Source: Steinernema hermaphroditum (Eukaryota; Nematoda; Chromadorea; Rhabditida; Steinernematidae). Taken from it: 64,000 nucleotides of DNA. Below the pieces are notes generated by a model, which did not search any database, was not told the origin of the DNA, and saw only the letters and a list, made by a program, of their open reading frames with translations. Shown in pieces: positions 1 through 15,000 of the stretch. The stretch lies in assembly GCA_030435675.1 (NCBI GenBank), contig CM059625.1, positions 7,378,001-7,442,000 on the forward strand. Reading direction: 5' to 3'. Numbering within the stretch: position 1 is the first letter of the stretch; each line of letters starts with the position of its first letter. Made by a program: the position numbers and the translations under genes.

Positions 1-3000
1 TCTATATGTCTCGATGCCCTACCTCCGAAGCGTCGAGTCCCCAACCTCGATACCCTTCGTCCGAAGCGTCAGCTCTTCAGACAGGGAATCTGTCTATATG
101 TCTCGATGCCCTACCTCCGATGCCTCGAGTCGCCAACCTCGATACCCTTCGTCCGAAGCGTCAGCTCTTCAGACAGGGAATCTGTCTATATGTCTCGATG
201 CCCTACCTCCGATGCGTCGAGTCCCCAACCTCGATACCCTTCGTCCGAAGCGTCAGCTCTTCAGACAGGGAATCTGTCTATATGTCTCGATGCCCTACCT
301 CCGAAGCGTCGAGTCCCCAACCTCGATACCCTTCGTCCGAAGCGTCAGCTCTTCAGACAGGGAATCTGTCCGAGCCCTTCGAAGGGAATCTGTCTATATG
401 TCTCGATGCCCTACCTCCGAAGCGTCGAGTCCCCAACCTCGACACCCTTCGTCCGAAGCGTCAGCTCTTCAGACAGGGAATCTGTCTATATGTCTCGATG
501 CCCTACCTCCGAAGCGTCGAGTCCCCAACCTCGATACCCTTCGTCCGAAGCGTCAGCTCTTCAGACAGGGAATCTGTCTATATGTCTCGATGCCCTACCT
601 CCGATGCGTCGAGTCCCCAACCTCGATACCCTTCGTCCGAAGCGTCAGCTCTTCAGACAGGGAATCTGTCTATATGTCTCGATGCCCTACCTCCGAAGCG
701 TCGAGTCCCCAACCTCGATACCCTTCGTCCGAAGCGTCAGCTCTTCAGACAGGGAATCTGTCTATATGTCTCGATGCCCTACCTCCGATGCCTCGAGTCG
801 CCAACCTCGATACCCTTCGTCCGAAGCGTCAGCTATTCAGACAGGGAATCTGTCTATATGTCTCGATGCCCTACCTCCGATGCGTCGAGTCCCCAACCTC
901 GATGCCCTACCTTCGAAGCGTCGAGTCCCCAACCTCGATACCCTTCGTCCGAAGCGTCAGCTCTTCAGACAGGGAATCTGTCTATATGTCTCGATGCCCT
1001 ACCTCCGATACGTCGAGTCCCCAACCTCGATACGCTTCGTCCGAAGCGTCAGCTATTCAGACAGGGAATCTGTCTATATGTCTCGATGCCCTACCTCCGA
1101 AGCGTCGAGTCCCCAACCTCGATGCCCTAACCTTCGAAGCTGTCGATATGTCTCGATGCCCAACCTCCGATGCGTCAAGTCCCCAACCTCGACACCCTTC
1201 GTCCGAAGCGTCAGCTATTCAGACAGGGAATCTGTCTATATGTCTCGATGCCCTACCTCCGATGCGTCGAGTCCCCAACCTCGATGCCCTACCTTCGAAG
1301 CGTCGAGTCCCCAACCTCGATACCCTTCGTCCGAAGCGTCAGCTCTTCAGACAGGGAATCTGTCTATATGTCTCGATGCCCTACCTCCGAAGCGTCGAGT
1401 CCCCAACCTCGATACCCTTCGTCCGAAGCGTCAGCTCTTCAGACAGGGAATCTGTCTATATGTCTCGATGCCCTACCTCCGAAGCGTCGAGTCCCCAACC
1501 TCGATACGCTTCGTCCGAAGCGTCAGCTATTCAGACAGGGAATCTGTCTATATGTCTCGATGCCCTACCTCCGATGCGTCGAGTCGCCAACCTCGATGCC
1601 CTACCTTCGAAGCGTCGAGTCCCCAACCTCGATACCCTTCGTCCGAAGCGTCAGCTCTTCAGACAGGGAATCTGTCTATATGTCTCGATGCCCTACCTCC
1701 GATGCGTCGAGTCCCCAACCTCGATACCCTTCGTCCGAAGCGTCAGCTCTTCAGACAGGGAATCTGTCTATATGTCTCGATGCCCTACCTCCGATGCGTC
1801 GAGTCCCCAACCTCGATACCCTTCACGCTTCGTCCGAAGCGTCAGCTCTTCAGACAGGGAATCTGTCTATATGTCTCGATGCCCTACCTCCGAAGCGTCG
1901 AGTCCCCAACCTCGATGCCCTACCTCGCTCGTCCGAAGCGTCAGCTCTTCAGACAGGGAATCTGTCTATATGTCTCGATGCCCTACCTCCGATGCGTCGA
2001 GTCCCCAACCTCGATGCACGCTTCGTCCGAAGCGTCAGCTCTTCAGACAGGGAATCTGTCTATATGTCTCGATGCCCTACCTCCGATGCCAGCGTCGAGT
2101 CCCCAACCTCGATACCCTTCGTCCGAAGCGTCAGCTCTTCAGACAGGGAATCTGTCTATATGTCTCGATGCCCTACCTCCGATGCGTCGAGTCCCCAACC
2201 TCGATCCCTTCGTCCGAAGCGTCAGCTACTCTTCAGACAGGGAATCTGTCTATATGTCTCGATGCCCTACCTTCGAAGCGTCGAGTCCCCAACCTCGATA
2301 CCCTTCGTCCGAAGCGTCAGCTCTTCAGACAGGGAATCTGTCTATATGTCTCGATGCCCTACCTCCGATGCCTCGAGTCGCCAACCTCGACACCCTTCGT
2401 CCGAAGCGTCAGCTATTCAGACAGGGAATCTGTCTATATGTCTCGATGCCCTACCTCCGATGCGTCGAGCCCCCAACCTCGATGCCCTACCTTCGAAGCG
2501 TCGAGTCCCCAACCTCGATACCCTTCGTCCGAAGCGTCAGCTCTTCAGACAGGGAATCTGTCTATATGTCTCGATGCCCTACCTCCGATGCGTCGAGTCC
2601 CCAACCTCGATGCCCTTCGTCCGAAGCGTCAGCTCTTCAGACAGGGAATCTGTCTATATGTCTCGATGCCCTACCTCCGACCCCAACCTAACCTCGATGC
2701 CCTTCGTCCGAAGCGTCAGCTCTTCAGACAGGGAATCTGTCTATATGTCTCGATGCCCTACCTCCGATGCGTCGAGTCCCCAACCTCGACACGCTTCGTC
2801 CGAAGCGTCAGCTATTCAGACAGGGAATCTGTCTATATGTCTCGATGCCCTACCTCCGAAGCGTCGAGTCCCCAACCTCGATGCCCTTCGTCCGAAGCGT
2901 CAGCTCTTCAGACAGGGAATCTGTCTATATGTCTCGATGCCCTACCTCCGATGCCTCGAGCGTCGAGTCCCCAACCTCGATACCCTTCGTCCGAAGCGTC

Positions 3001-6000
3001 AGCTATTCAGACAGGGAATCTGTCTATATGTCTCGATGCCCTACCTCCGATGCCTCGAGTCCCCAACCTCGATGCCCTACCTTCGAAGCGTCGAGTCCCC
3101 AACCTCGATACCCTTCGTCCGAAGCGTCAGCTCTTCAGACAGGGAATCTGTCTATATGTCTCGATGCCCTACCTCCGATGCGTCGAGTCGCCAACCTCGA
3201 CACCCTTCGTCCGAAGCGTCAGCTCTTCAGACAGGGAATCTGTCTATATGTCTCGATGCCCTACCTCCGAAGCGTCGAGTCCCCAACCTCGATACCCTTC
3301 GTCCGAAGCGTCAGCTCTTCAGACAGGGAATCTGTCTATATGTCTCGATGCCCTACCTCCGAAGCGTCGAGTCCCCAACCTCGATACCCTTCGTCCGAAG
3401 CGTCAGCTCTTCAGACAGGGAATCTGTCTATATGTCTCGATGCCCTACCTCCGATGCCTCGAGTCGCCCAACCTCGATACCCTTCGTCCGAAGCGTCAGC
3501 TCTTCAGACAGGGAATCTGTCTATATGTCTCGATGCCCTACCTCCGAAGCGTCGAGTCCCCAACCTCGATACCCTTCGTCCGAAGCGTCAGCTCTTCAGA
3601 CAGGGAATCTGTCTATATGTCTCGATGCCCTACCTCCGATGCGTCGAGTCCCCAACCTCGATGCCCTTCGTCCGAAGCGTCAGCTCTTCAGACAGGGAAT
3701 CTGTCTATATGTCTCGATGCCCTACCTCCGATGCCCTTCGAAGCGTCGAGTCCCCAACCTCGATACCCTTCGTCCGAAGCGTCAGCTATTCAGACAGGGA
3801 ATCTGTCTATATGTCTCGATGCCCTACCTCCGATACGTCGAGTCCCCAACCTCGATGCCCTACGTCAGCTTTCAGACAGCGATCTGTCGATATGTCTCGA
3901 TGCCATACCTCGATCGACCCTTCGTCCGAAGCGTCAGCTCTTCAGACAGGGAATCTGTCTATATGTCTCGATGCCCTACCTCCGAAGCGTCGAGTCCCCA
4001 ACCTCGATACCCTTCGTCCGAAGCGTCAGCTCTTCAGACAGGGAATCTGTCTATATGTCTCGATGCCCTACCTCCGATGCGTCGAGTCCCCAACCTCGAT
4101 ACCCTTCGTCCGAAGCGTCAGCTATTCAGACAGGGAATCTGTCTATATGTCTCGATGCCCTACCTCCGATGCGTCGAGCCCCCAACCTCGATGCCCTACC
4201 TTCGAAGCGTCGAGTCCCCAACCTCGATACCCTTCGTCCGAAGCGTCAGCTCTTCAGACAGGGAATCTGTCTATATGTCTCGATGCCCTACCTCCGATGC
4301 CTCGAGTCCCCAACCTCGATACCCTTCGTCCGAAGCGTCAGCTCTTCAGACAGGGAATCTGTCTATATGTCTCGATGCCCTACCTCCGATGCGTCGAGTC
4401 CCCAACCTCGATACCCTTCGTCCGAAGCGTCAGCTCTTCAGACAGGGAATCTGTCTATATGTCTCGATGCCCTACCTCCGATGCGTCGAGTCCCAACCTC
4501 GATGCCCAACCTCGAAGCGTCGAGTCCCCCCTCTCGTCCGAAGCGTCAGCTCTTCAGACAGGGAATCTGTCTATATGTCTCGATGCCCTACCTCCGATGC
4601 GTCGAGTCCCCAACCTCGATGCCCTTCGTCCGAAGCGTCAGCTCTTCAGACAGGGAATCTGTCTATATGTCTCGATGCCCTACCTCCGATGTCGAGCCCT
4701 CGATGCCCTACTTCAAGCGTCGAGTCCCCAACCTCGATACCCTTCGTCCGAAGCGTCAGCTCTTCAGACAGGGAATCTGTCTATATGTCTCGATGCCCTA
4801 CCTCCGAAGCGTCGAGTCCCCAACCTCGATACCCTTCGTCCGAAGCGTCAGCTATTCAGACAGGGAATCTGTCTATATGTCTCGATGCCCTACCTCCGAT
4901 GCGTCGAGTCCCCAACCTCGATGCCCTACCTTCGAAGCGTCGAGTCCCCAACCTCGATACCCTTCGTCCGAAGCGTCAGCTCTTCAGACAGGGAATCTGT
5001 CTATATGTCTCGATGCCCTACCTCCGATGCCTCGAGTCGCCAACCTCGACACGCTTCGTCCGAAGCGTCAGCTATTCAGACAGGGAATCTGTCTATATGT
5101 CTCGATGCCCTACCTCCGAAGCGTCGAGTCCCCAACCTCGATACCCTTCGTCCGAAGCGTCAGCTCTTCAGACAGGGAATCTGTCTATATGTCTCGATGC
5201 CCTACCTCCGATGCGTCGAGTCCCCAACCTCGATGCCCTACCTTCGAAGCGTCGAGTCCCCAACCTCGATACCCTTCGTCCGAAGCGTCAGCTCTTCAGA
5301 CAGGGAATCTGTCTATATGTCTCGATGCCCTACCTCCGATGCGTCGAGTCCCCAACCTCGATACAGCGAGTCCCCAACCTCGCCTCCGTCCGAAGCGTCA
5401 GCTCTTCAGACAGGGAATCTGTCTATATGTCTCGATGCCCTACCTCCGATGCGTCGAGTCCCCAACCTCGATACCCTTCGTCCGAAGCGTCAGCTCTTCA
5501 GACAGGGAATCTGTCTATATGTCTCGATGCCCTACCTCCGATAGCGTCGAGTCCCCAACCTCGATGCCCTACTTTCGAAGCGTCGAGTCCCCAACCTCGA
5601 TACCCTTCGTCCGAAGCGTCAGCTCTTCAGACAGGGAATCTGTCTATATGTCTCGATGCCCTACCTTCGAAGCGTCGAGTCCCCAACCTCGATACCCTTC
5701 GTCCGAAGCGTCAGCTATTCAGACAGGGAATCTGTCTATATGTCTCGATGCCCTACCTCCGATGCCTCGAGTCCCCAACCTCGATACCCTTCGTCCGAAG
5801 CGTCAGCTCTTCAGACAGGGAATCTGTCTATATGTCTCGATGCCCTACCTCCGATGCGTCGAGTCCCCAACCTCGATGCCCTTCGTCCGAAGCGTCAGCT
5901 ATTCAGACAGGGAATCTGTCTATATGTCTCGATGCCCTACCTCCGATGCGTCGAGTCCCCAACCTCGATCCCACCTTCGTCCGAAGCGTCAGCTCTTCAG

Positions 6001-9000
6001 ACAGGGAATCTGTCTATATGTCTCGATGCCCTACCTCCGAAGCGTCGAGTCCCCAACCTCGACACGCTTCGTCCGAAGCGTCAGCTATTCAGACAGGGAA
6101 TCTGTCTATATGTCTCGATGCCCTACCTTCGAAGCGTCGAGTCCCCAACCTCGATACCCTTCGTCCGAAGCGTCAGCTCTTCAGACAGGGAATCTGTCTA
6201 TATGTCTCGATGCCCTACCTCCGATACGTCGAGTCCCCAACCTCGATGCCCTACCTTCGAAGCGTCGAGTCCCCAACCTCGATACCCTTCGTCCGAAGCG
6301 TCAGCTCTTCAGACAGGGAATCTGTCTATATGTCTCGATGCCCTACCTCCGATGCCTCGAGTCCCCAACCTCGACACGCTTCGTCCGAAGCGTCAGCTAT
6401 TCAGACAGGGAATCTGTCTATATGTCTCGATGCCCTACCTCCGAAGCGTCGAGTCCCCAACCTCGATGCCCTTCGTCCGAAGCGTCAGCTCTTCAGACAG
6501 GGAATCTGTCTATATGTCTCGATGCCCTACCTCCGATACGTCGAGTCCCCAACCTCGATGCCCTACTTTCGAAGCGTCGAGTCCCCAACCTCGATACCCT
6601 TCGTCCGAAGCGTCAGCTCTTCAGACAGGGAATCTGTCTATATGTCTCGATGCCCTACCTCCGATGCGTCGAGCCCCCAACCTCGATACCGGCCCTACCT
6701 TCGGCGTCGAGTCCCCGAAGCGTCAAGCGTCAGCTTTCAGACAGGGAATCTGTCTATATGTCTCGATGCCCTACCTCCGATGCGTCGAGTCCCCAACCTC
6801 GATGCCCTTCGTCCGAAGCGTCAGCTCTTCAGACAGGGAATCTGTCTATATGTCTCGATGCCCTACCTCCGATGCGTCGAGTCCCCAACCTCGATGCCCT
6901 ACTTTCAAGCGTCGAGTCCCCAACCTCGATACCCTTCGTCCGAAGCGTCAGCTCTTCAGACAGGGAATCTGTCTATATGTCTCGATGCCCTACCTCCGAT
7001 GCCTCGAGTCGCCAACCTCGACACGCCTCCGTCCGAAGCGTCAGCTCTTCAGACAGGGAATCTGTCTATATGTCTCGATGCCCTACCTCCGATGCGTCGA
7101 GTCCCCAACCTCGATGCCCTTCGTCCGAAGCGTCAGCTCTTCAGACAGGGAATCTGTCTATATGTCTCGATGCCCTACCTCCGATGCGTCGAGTCCCCAA
7201 CCTCGATGCCCTACCTTCGAAGCGTCGAGTCCCCAACCTCGATGCCCTTCGTCCGAAGCGTCAGCTCTTCAGACAGGGAATCTGTCTATATGTCTCGATG
7301 CCCTACCTCCGATGCGTCGAGTCCCCAACCTCGATGCCCTTCGTCCGAAGCGTCAGCTCTTCAGACAGGGAATCTGTCTATATGTCTCGATGCCCTACCT
7401 CCGATGCCTCGAGTCCCCAACCTCGACACCCTTCGTCCGAAGCGTCAGCTCTTCAGACAGGGAATCTGTCTATATGTCTCGATGCCCTACCTCCGATGCC
7501 TCGAGTCGCCAACCTCGACACGCTTCGTCCGAAGCGTCAGCTCTTCAGACAGGGAATCTGTCTATATGTCTCGATGCCCTACCTCCGATGCCTCGAGTCC
7601 CCAACCTCGATGCCCTTCGTCCGAAGCGTCAGCTCTTCAGACAGGGAATCTGTCTATATGTCTCGATGCCCTACCTCCGATACGTCGAGTCCCCAACCTC
7701 GATGCCCTACCTTCGAAGCGTCGAGTCCCCAACCTCGATACCCTTCGTCCGAAGCGTCAGCTCTTCAGACAGGGAATCTGTCTATATGTCTCGATGCCCT
7801 ACCTCCGATGCCTCGAGTCGCCAACCTCGACACGCTTCGTCCGAAGCGTCAGCTATTCAGACAGGGAATCTGTCTATATGTCTCGATGCCCTACCTCCGA
7901 TGCGTCGAGTCCCCAACCTCGATGCCCTTCGTCCGAAGCGTCAGCTCTTCAGACAGGGAATCTGTCTATATGTCTCGATGCCCTACCTCCGATGCGTCGA
8001 GTCCCCAACCTCGACACGCTTCGTCCGAAGCGTCAGCTCTTCAGACAGGGAATCTGTCTATATGTCTCGATGCCCTACCTCCGAAGCGTCGAGTCCCCAA
8101 CCTCGATACCCTTCGTCCGAAGCGTCAGCTCTTCAGACAGGGAATCTGTCTATATGTCTCGATGCCCTACCTCCGATGCCTCGAGTCGCCAACCTCGATA
8201 CGCTTCGTCCGAAGCGTCAGCTCTTCAGACAGGGAATCTGTCTATATGTCTCGATGCCCTACCTCCGATGCCTCGAGTCCCCAACCTCGATACCCTTCGT
8301 CCGAAGCGTCAGCTCTTCAGACAGGGAATCTGTCTATATGTCTCGATGCCCTACCTCCGATGCCTCGAGTCCCCAACCTCGATACCCTTCGTCCGAAGCG
8401 TCAGCTATTCAGACAGGGAATCTGTCTATATGTCTCGATGCCCTACCTCCGATGCGTCGAGTCCCCAACCTCGATGCCCTACCTTCGAAGCGTCGAGTCC
8501 CCAACCTCGATACCCTTCGTCCGAAGCGTCAGCTCTTCAGACAGGGAATCTGTCTATATGTCTCGATGCCCTACCTCCGATGCCTCGAGTCGCCAACCTC
8601 GACACGCTTCGTCCGAAGCGTCAGCTATTCAGACAGGGAATCTGTCTATATGTCTCGATGCCCTACCTTCGAAGCGTCGAGTCCCCAACCTCGATGCCCT
8701 TCGTCCGAAGCGTCAGCTCTTCAGACAGGGAATCTGTCTATATGTCTCGATGCCCTACCTCCGATGCCTCGAGTCGCCAACCTCGACACGCTTCGTCCGA
8801 AGCGTCAGCTCTTCAGACAGGGAATCTGTCTATATGTCTCGATGCCCTACCTTCGAAGCGTCGAGTCCCCAACCTCGATGCCCTTCGTCCGAAGCGTCAG
8901 CTCTTCAGACAGGGAATCTGTCTATATGTCTCGATGCCCTACCTCCGATCCGTCGAGTCCCCAACCTCGACACCCTTCGTCCGAAGCGTCAGCTCTTCAG

Positions 9001-12000
9001 ACAGGGAATCTGTCTATATGTCTCGATGCCCTACCTTCGAAGCGTCGAGTCCCCAACCTCGATACCCTTCGTCCGAAGCGTCAGCTCTTCAGACAGGGAA
9101 TCTGTCTATATGTCTCGATGCCCTACCTCCGATACGTCGAGTCCCCAACCTCGATACCCTTCGTCCGAAGCGTCAGCTCTTCAGACAGGGAATCTGTCTA
9201 TATGTCTCGATGCCCTACCTCCGATGCGTCGAGTCCCCAACCTCGATGCCCTTCGTCCGAAGCCCCCCGTCCAAGCGTCAGCTCTTCAGACAGGGAATCT
9301 GTCTATATGTCTCGATGCCCTACCTCCGATGCGTCGAGTCCCCAACCTCGATACCCTTCGTCCGAAGCGTCAGCTCTTCAGACAGGGAATCTGTCTATAT
9401 GTCTCGATGCCCTACCTCCGATGCGTCGAGTCCCCAACCTCGATGCCCTACCTCGTCCACGTCGTCCGAAGCGTCAGCTCTTCAGACAGGGAATCTGTCT
9501 ATATGTCTCGATGCCCTACCTCCGATGCCTCGAGTCGCCAACCTCGATACCCTTCGTCCGAAGCGTCAGCTCTTCAGACAGGGAATCTGTCTATATGTCT
9601 CGATGCCCTACCTCCGATGCCTCGAGTCGCCAACCTCGATACCCTTCGTCCGAAGCGTCAGCTCTTCAGACAGGGAATCTGTCTATATGTCTCGATGCCC
9701 TACCTCCGATGCCTCGAGTCGCCCAACCTCGACACGCTTCTCGTCCGAAGCGTCAGCTATTCAGACAGGGAATCTGTCTATATGTCTCGATGCCCTACCT
9801 CCGATACGTCGAGTCCCCAACCTCGATGCCCTACCTTCGAAGCGTCGAGTCCCCAACCTCGATGCCCTTCGTCCGAAGCGTCAGCTCTTCAGACAGGGAA
9901 TCTGTCTATATGTCTCGATGCCCTACCTCCGATACGTCGAGTCCCCAACCTCGATGCCCTACCTTCGAAGCGTCGAGTCCCCAACCTCGATACCCTTCGT
10001 CCGAAGCGTCAGCTCTTCAGACAGGGAATCTGTCTATATGTCTCGATGCCCTACCTCCGAAGCCTCGAGTCCCCAACCTCGACACGCTTCGTCCGAAGCG
10101 TCAGCTATTCAGACAGGGAATCTGTCTATATGTCTCGATGCCCTACCTCCGATGCCTCGAGTCGCCAACCTCGATGCCCTACCTTCGAAGCGTCAGCTCT
10201 TCAGACAGGGAATCTGTCTATATGTCTCGATGCCCTACCTCCGATGCCTCGAGTCGCCAACCTCGACACGCTTCGTCCGAAGCGTCAGCTCTTCAGACAG
10301 GGAATCTGTCTATATGTCTCGATGCCCTACCTCCGATGCCTCGAGTCGCCAACCTCGACACGCTTCGTCCGAAGCGTCAGCTATTCAGACAGGGAATCTG
10401 TCTATATGTCTCGATGCCCTACCTCCGATGCGTCGAGTCCCCAACCTCGATGCCCTTCGTCCGAAGCGTCAGCTCTTCAGACAGGGAATCTGTCTATATG
10501 TCTCGATGCCCTACCTCCGATACGTCGAGTCCCCAACCTCGATGCCCTACTTTCGAAGCGTCGAGTCCCCAACCTCGATACCCTTCGTCCGAAGCGTCAG
10601 CTCTTCAGACAGGGAATCTGTCTATATGTCTCGATGCCCTACCTCCGAAGCGTCGAGTCCCCAACCTCGATGCCCTTCGTCCGAAGCGTCAGCTCTTCAG
10701 ACAGGGAATCTGTCTATATGTCTCGATGCCCTACCTCCGATGCCTCGAGTCCCCAACCTCGATGCCCTTCGTCCGAAGCGTCAGCTCTTCAGACAGGGAA
10801 TCTGTCTATATGTCTCGATGCCCTACCTCCGATGCCTCGAGTCGCCAACCTCGACACGCTTCGTCCGAAGCGTCAGCTATTCAGACAGGGAATCTGTCTA
10901 TATGTCTCGATGCCCTACCTCCGATGCCTCGAGTCGCCAACCTCGATGCCCTACCTTCGAAGCGTCAGCTCTTCAGACAGGGAATCTGTCTATATGTCTC
11001 GATGCCCTACCTCCGATGCCTCGAGTCGCCAACCTCGACACGCTTCGTCCGAAGCGTCAGCTCTTCAGACAGGGAATCTGTCTATATGTCTCGATGCCCT
11101 ACCTCCGATGCCTCGAGTCGCCAACCTCGACACGCTTCGTCCGAAGCGTCAGCTATTCAGACAGGGAATCTGTCTATATGTCTCGATGCCCTACCTCCGA
11201 TACGTCGAGTCCCCAACCTCGATGCCCTTCGTCCGAAGCGTCAGCTCTTCAGACAGGGAATCTGTCTATATGTCTCGATGCCCTACCTCCGATGCCTCGA
11301 GTCGCCAACCTCGATGCCCTACCTTCGAAGCGTCAGCTCTTCAGACAGGGAATCTGTCTATATGTCTCGATGCCCTACCTTCGAAGCGTCGAGTCCCCAA
11401 CCTCGACACGCTTCGTCCGAAGCGTCAGCTATTCAGACAGGGAATCTGTCTATATGTCTCGATGCCCTACCTCCGATGCCTCGAGTCGCCAACCTCGATG
11501 CCCTACCTTCGAAGCGTCAGCTCTTCAGACAGGGAATCTGTCTATATGTCTCGATGCCCTACCTCCGATGCCTCGAGTCGCCAACCTCGACACGCTTCGT
11601 CCGAAGCGTCAGCTCTTCAGACAGGGAATCTGTCTATATGTCTCGATGCCCTACCTCCGATGCCTCGAGTCGCCAACCTCGACACGCTTCGTCCGAAGCG
11701 TCAGCTATTCAGACAGGGAATCTGTCTATATGTCTCGATGCCCTACCTCCGATACGTCGAGTCCCCAACCTCGATGCCCTTCGTCCGAAGTGTCAGCTCT
11801 TCAGACAGGGAATCTGTCTATATGTCTCGATGCCCTACCTCCGATACGTCGAGTCCCCAACCTCGATGCCCTACCTTCGAAGCGTCGAGTCCCCAACCTC
11901 GATACCCTTCGTCCGAAGCGTCAGCTCTTCAGACAGGGAATCTGTCTATATGTCTCGATGCCCTACCTCCGAAGCGTCGAGTCCCCAACCTCGATGCCCT

Positions 12001-15000
12001 TCGTCCGAAGCGTCAGCTCTTCAGACAGGGAATCTGTCTATATGTCTCGATGCCCTACCTCCGATACGTCGAGTCCCCAACCTCGATGCCCTACGTCCGA
12101 AGCGTCAGCTCTTCAGACAGGGAATCTGTCTATATGTCTCGATGCCCTACCTCCGATGCCTCGAGTCGCCAACCTCGACACGCTTCGTCCGAAGCGTCAG
12201 CTATTCAGACAGGGAATCTGTCTATATGTCTCGATGCCCTACCTCCGATGCCTCGAGTCGCCAACCTCGATGCCCTACCTTCGAAGCGTCAGCTCTTCAG
12301 ACAGGGAATCTGTCTATATGTCTCGATGCCCTACCTCCGATGCCTCGAGTCGCCAACCTCGACACGCTTCGTCCGAAGCGTCAGCTCTTCAGACAGGGAA
12401 TCTGTCTATATGTCTCGATGCCCTACCTCCGATGCCTCGAGTCGCCAACCTCGACACGCTTCGTCCGAAGCGTCAGCTATTCAGACAGGGAATCTGTCTA
12501 TATGTCTCGATGCCCTACCTCCGATACGTCGAGTCCCCAACCTCGATGCCCTTCGTCCGAAGCGTCAGCTCTTCAGACAGGGAATCTGTCTATATGTCTC
12601 GATGCCCTACCTCCGATGCCTCGAGTCGCCAACCTCGACACGCTTCGTCCGAAGCGTCAGCTCTTCAGACAGGGAATCTGTCTATATGTCTCGATGCCCT
12701 ACCTCCGATGCCTCGAGTCGCCAACCTCGACACGCTTCGTCCGAAGCGTCAGCTATTCAGACAGGGAATCTGTCTATATGTCTCGATGCCCTACCTCCGA
12801 TACGTCGAGTCCCCAACCTCGATGCCCTTCGTCCGAAGCGTCAGCTCTTCAGACAGGGAATCTGTCTATATGTCTCGATGCCCTACCTCCGATACGTCGA
12901 GTCCCCAACCTCGATGCCCTACTTTCGAAGCGTCGAGTCCCCAACCTCGATACCCTTCGTCCGAAGCGTCAGCTCTTCAGACAGGGAATCTGTCTATATG
13001 TCTCGATGCCCTACCTCCGATGCCTCGAGTCGCCAACCTCGACACGCTTCGTCCGAAGCGTCAGCTCTTCAGACAGGGAATCTGTCTATATGTCTCGATG
13101 CCCTACCTCCGATGCCTCGAGTCGCCAACCTCGACACGCTTCGTCCGAAGCGTCAGCTATTCAGACAGGGAATCTGTCTATATGTCTCGATGCCCTACCT
13201 CCGATACGTCGAGTCCCCAACCTCGATGCCCTTCGTCCGAAGCGTCAGCTCTTCAGACAGGGAATCTGTCTATATGTCTCGATGCCCTACCTCCGATACG
13301 TCGAGTCCCCAACCTCGATGCCCTACTTTCGAAGCGTCGAGTCCCCAACCTCGATACATCGAACCCTTCGTCCGAAGCGTCAGCTCTTCAGACAGGGAAT
13401 CTGTCTATATGTCTCGATGCCCTACCTCCGAAGCCTCGAGTCCCCAACCTCGATGCCCTTCGTCCGAAGCGTCAGCTCTTCAGACAGGGAATCTGTCTAT
13501 ATGTCTCGATGCCCTACCTCCGATACGTCGAGTCCCCAACCTCGATGCCCTTCGTCCGAAGCGTCAGCTCTTCAGACAGGGAATCTGTCTATATGTCTCG
13601 ATGCCCTACCTCCGATGCCTCGAGTCGCCAACCTCGACACGCTTCGTCCGAAGCGTCAGCTATTCAGACAGGGAATCTGTCTATATGTCTCGATGCCCTA
13701 CCTCCGATGCCTCGAGTCGCCAACCTCGATGCCCTACCTTCGAAGCGTCAGCTCTTCAGACAGGGAATCTGTCTATATGTCTCGATGCCCTACCTCCGAT
13801 GCCTCGAGTCGCCAACCTCGACACGCTTCGTCCGAAGCGTCAGCTCTTCAGACAGGGAATCTGTCTATATGTCTCGATGCCCTACCTCCGATGCCTCGAG
13901 TCGCCAACCTCGACACGCTTCGTCCGAAGCGTCAGCTATTCAGACAGGGAATCTGTCTATATGTCTCGATGCCCTACCTCCGATGCGTCGAGTCCCCAAC
14001 CTCGATGCCCTTCGTCCGAAGCGTCAGCTCTTCAGACAGGGAATCTGTCTATATGTCTCGATGCCCTACCTCCGATGCCTCGAGTCGCCAACCTCGACAC
14101 GCTTCGTCCGAAGCGTCAGCTCTTCAGACAGGGAATCTGTCTATATGTCTCGATGCCCTACCTCCGATGCCTCGAGTCGCCAACCTCGACACGCTTCGTC
14201 CGAAGCGTCAGCTATTCAGACAGGGAATCTGTCTATATGTCTCGATGCCCTACCTCCGATACGTCGAGTCCCCAACCTCGATGCCCTTCGTCCGAAGCGT
14301 CAGCTCTTCAGACAGGGAATCTGTCTATATGTCTCGATGCCCTACCTCCGATACGTCGAGTCCCCAACCTCGATGCCCTACTTTCGAAGCGTCGAGTCCC
14401 CAACCTCGATACCCTTCGTCCGAAGCGTCAGCTCTTCAGACAGGGAATCTGTCTATATGTCTCGATGCCCTACCTTCGAAGCGTCGAGTCCCCAACCTCG
14501 ATGCCCTTCGTCCGAAGCGTCAGCTCTTCAGACAGGGAATCTGTCTATATGTCTCGATGCCCTACCTCCGATACGTCGAGTCCCCAACCTCGATGCCCTT
14601 CGTCCGAAGTGTCAGCTCTTCAGACAGGGAATCTGTCTATATGTCTCGATGCCCTACCTCCGATGCCTCGAGTCGCCAACCTCGACACGCTTCGTCCGAA
14701 GCGTCAGCTATTCAGACAGGGAATCTGTCTATATGTCTCGATGCCCTACCTCCGATGCCTCGAGTCGCCAACCTCGATGCCCTACCTTCGAAGCGTCAGC
14801 TCTTCAGACAGGGAATCTGTCTATATGTCTCGATGCCCTACCTCCGATGCCTCGAGTCGCCAACCTCGACACGCTTCGTCCGAAGCGTCAGCTCTTCAGA
14901 CAGGGAATCTGTCTATATGTCTCGATGCCCTACCTCCGATGCCTCGAGTCGCCAACCTCGACACGCTTCGTCCGAAGCGTCAGCTATTCAGACAGGGAAT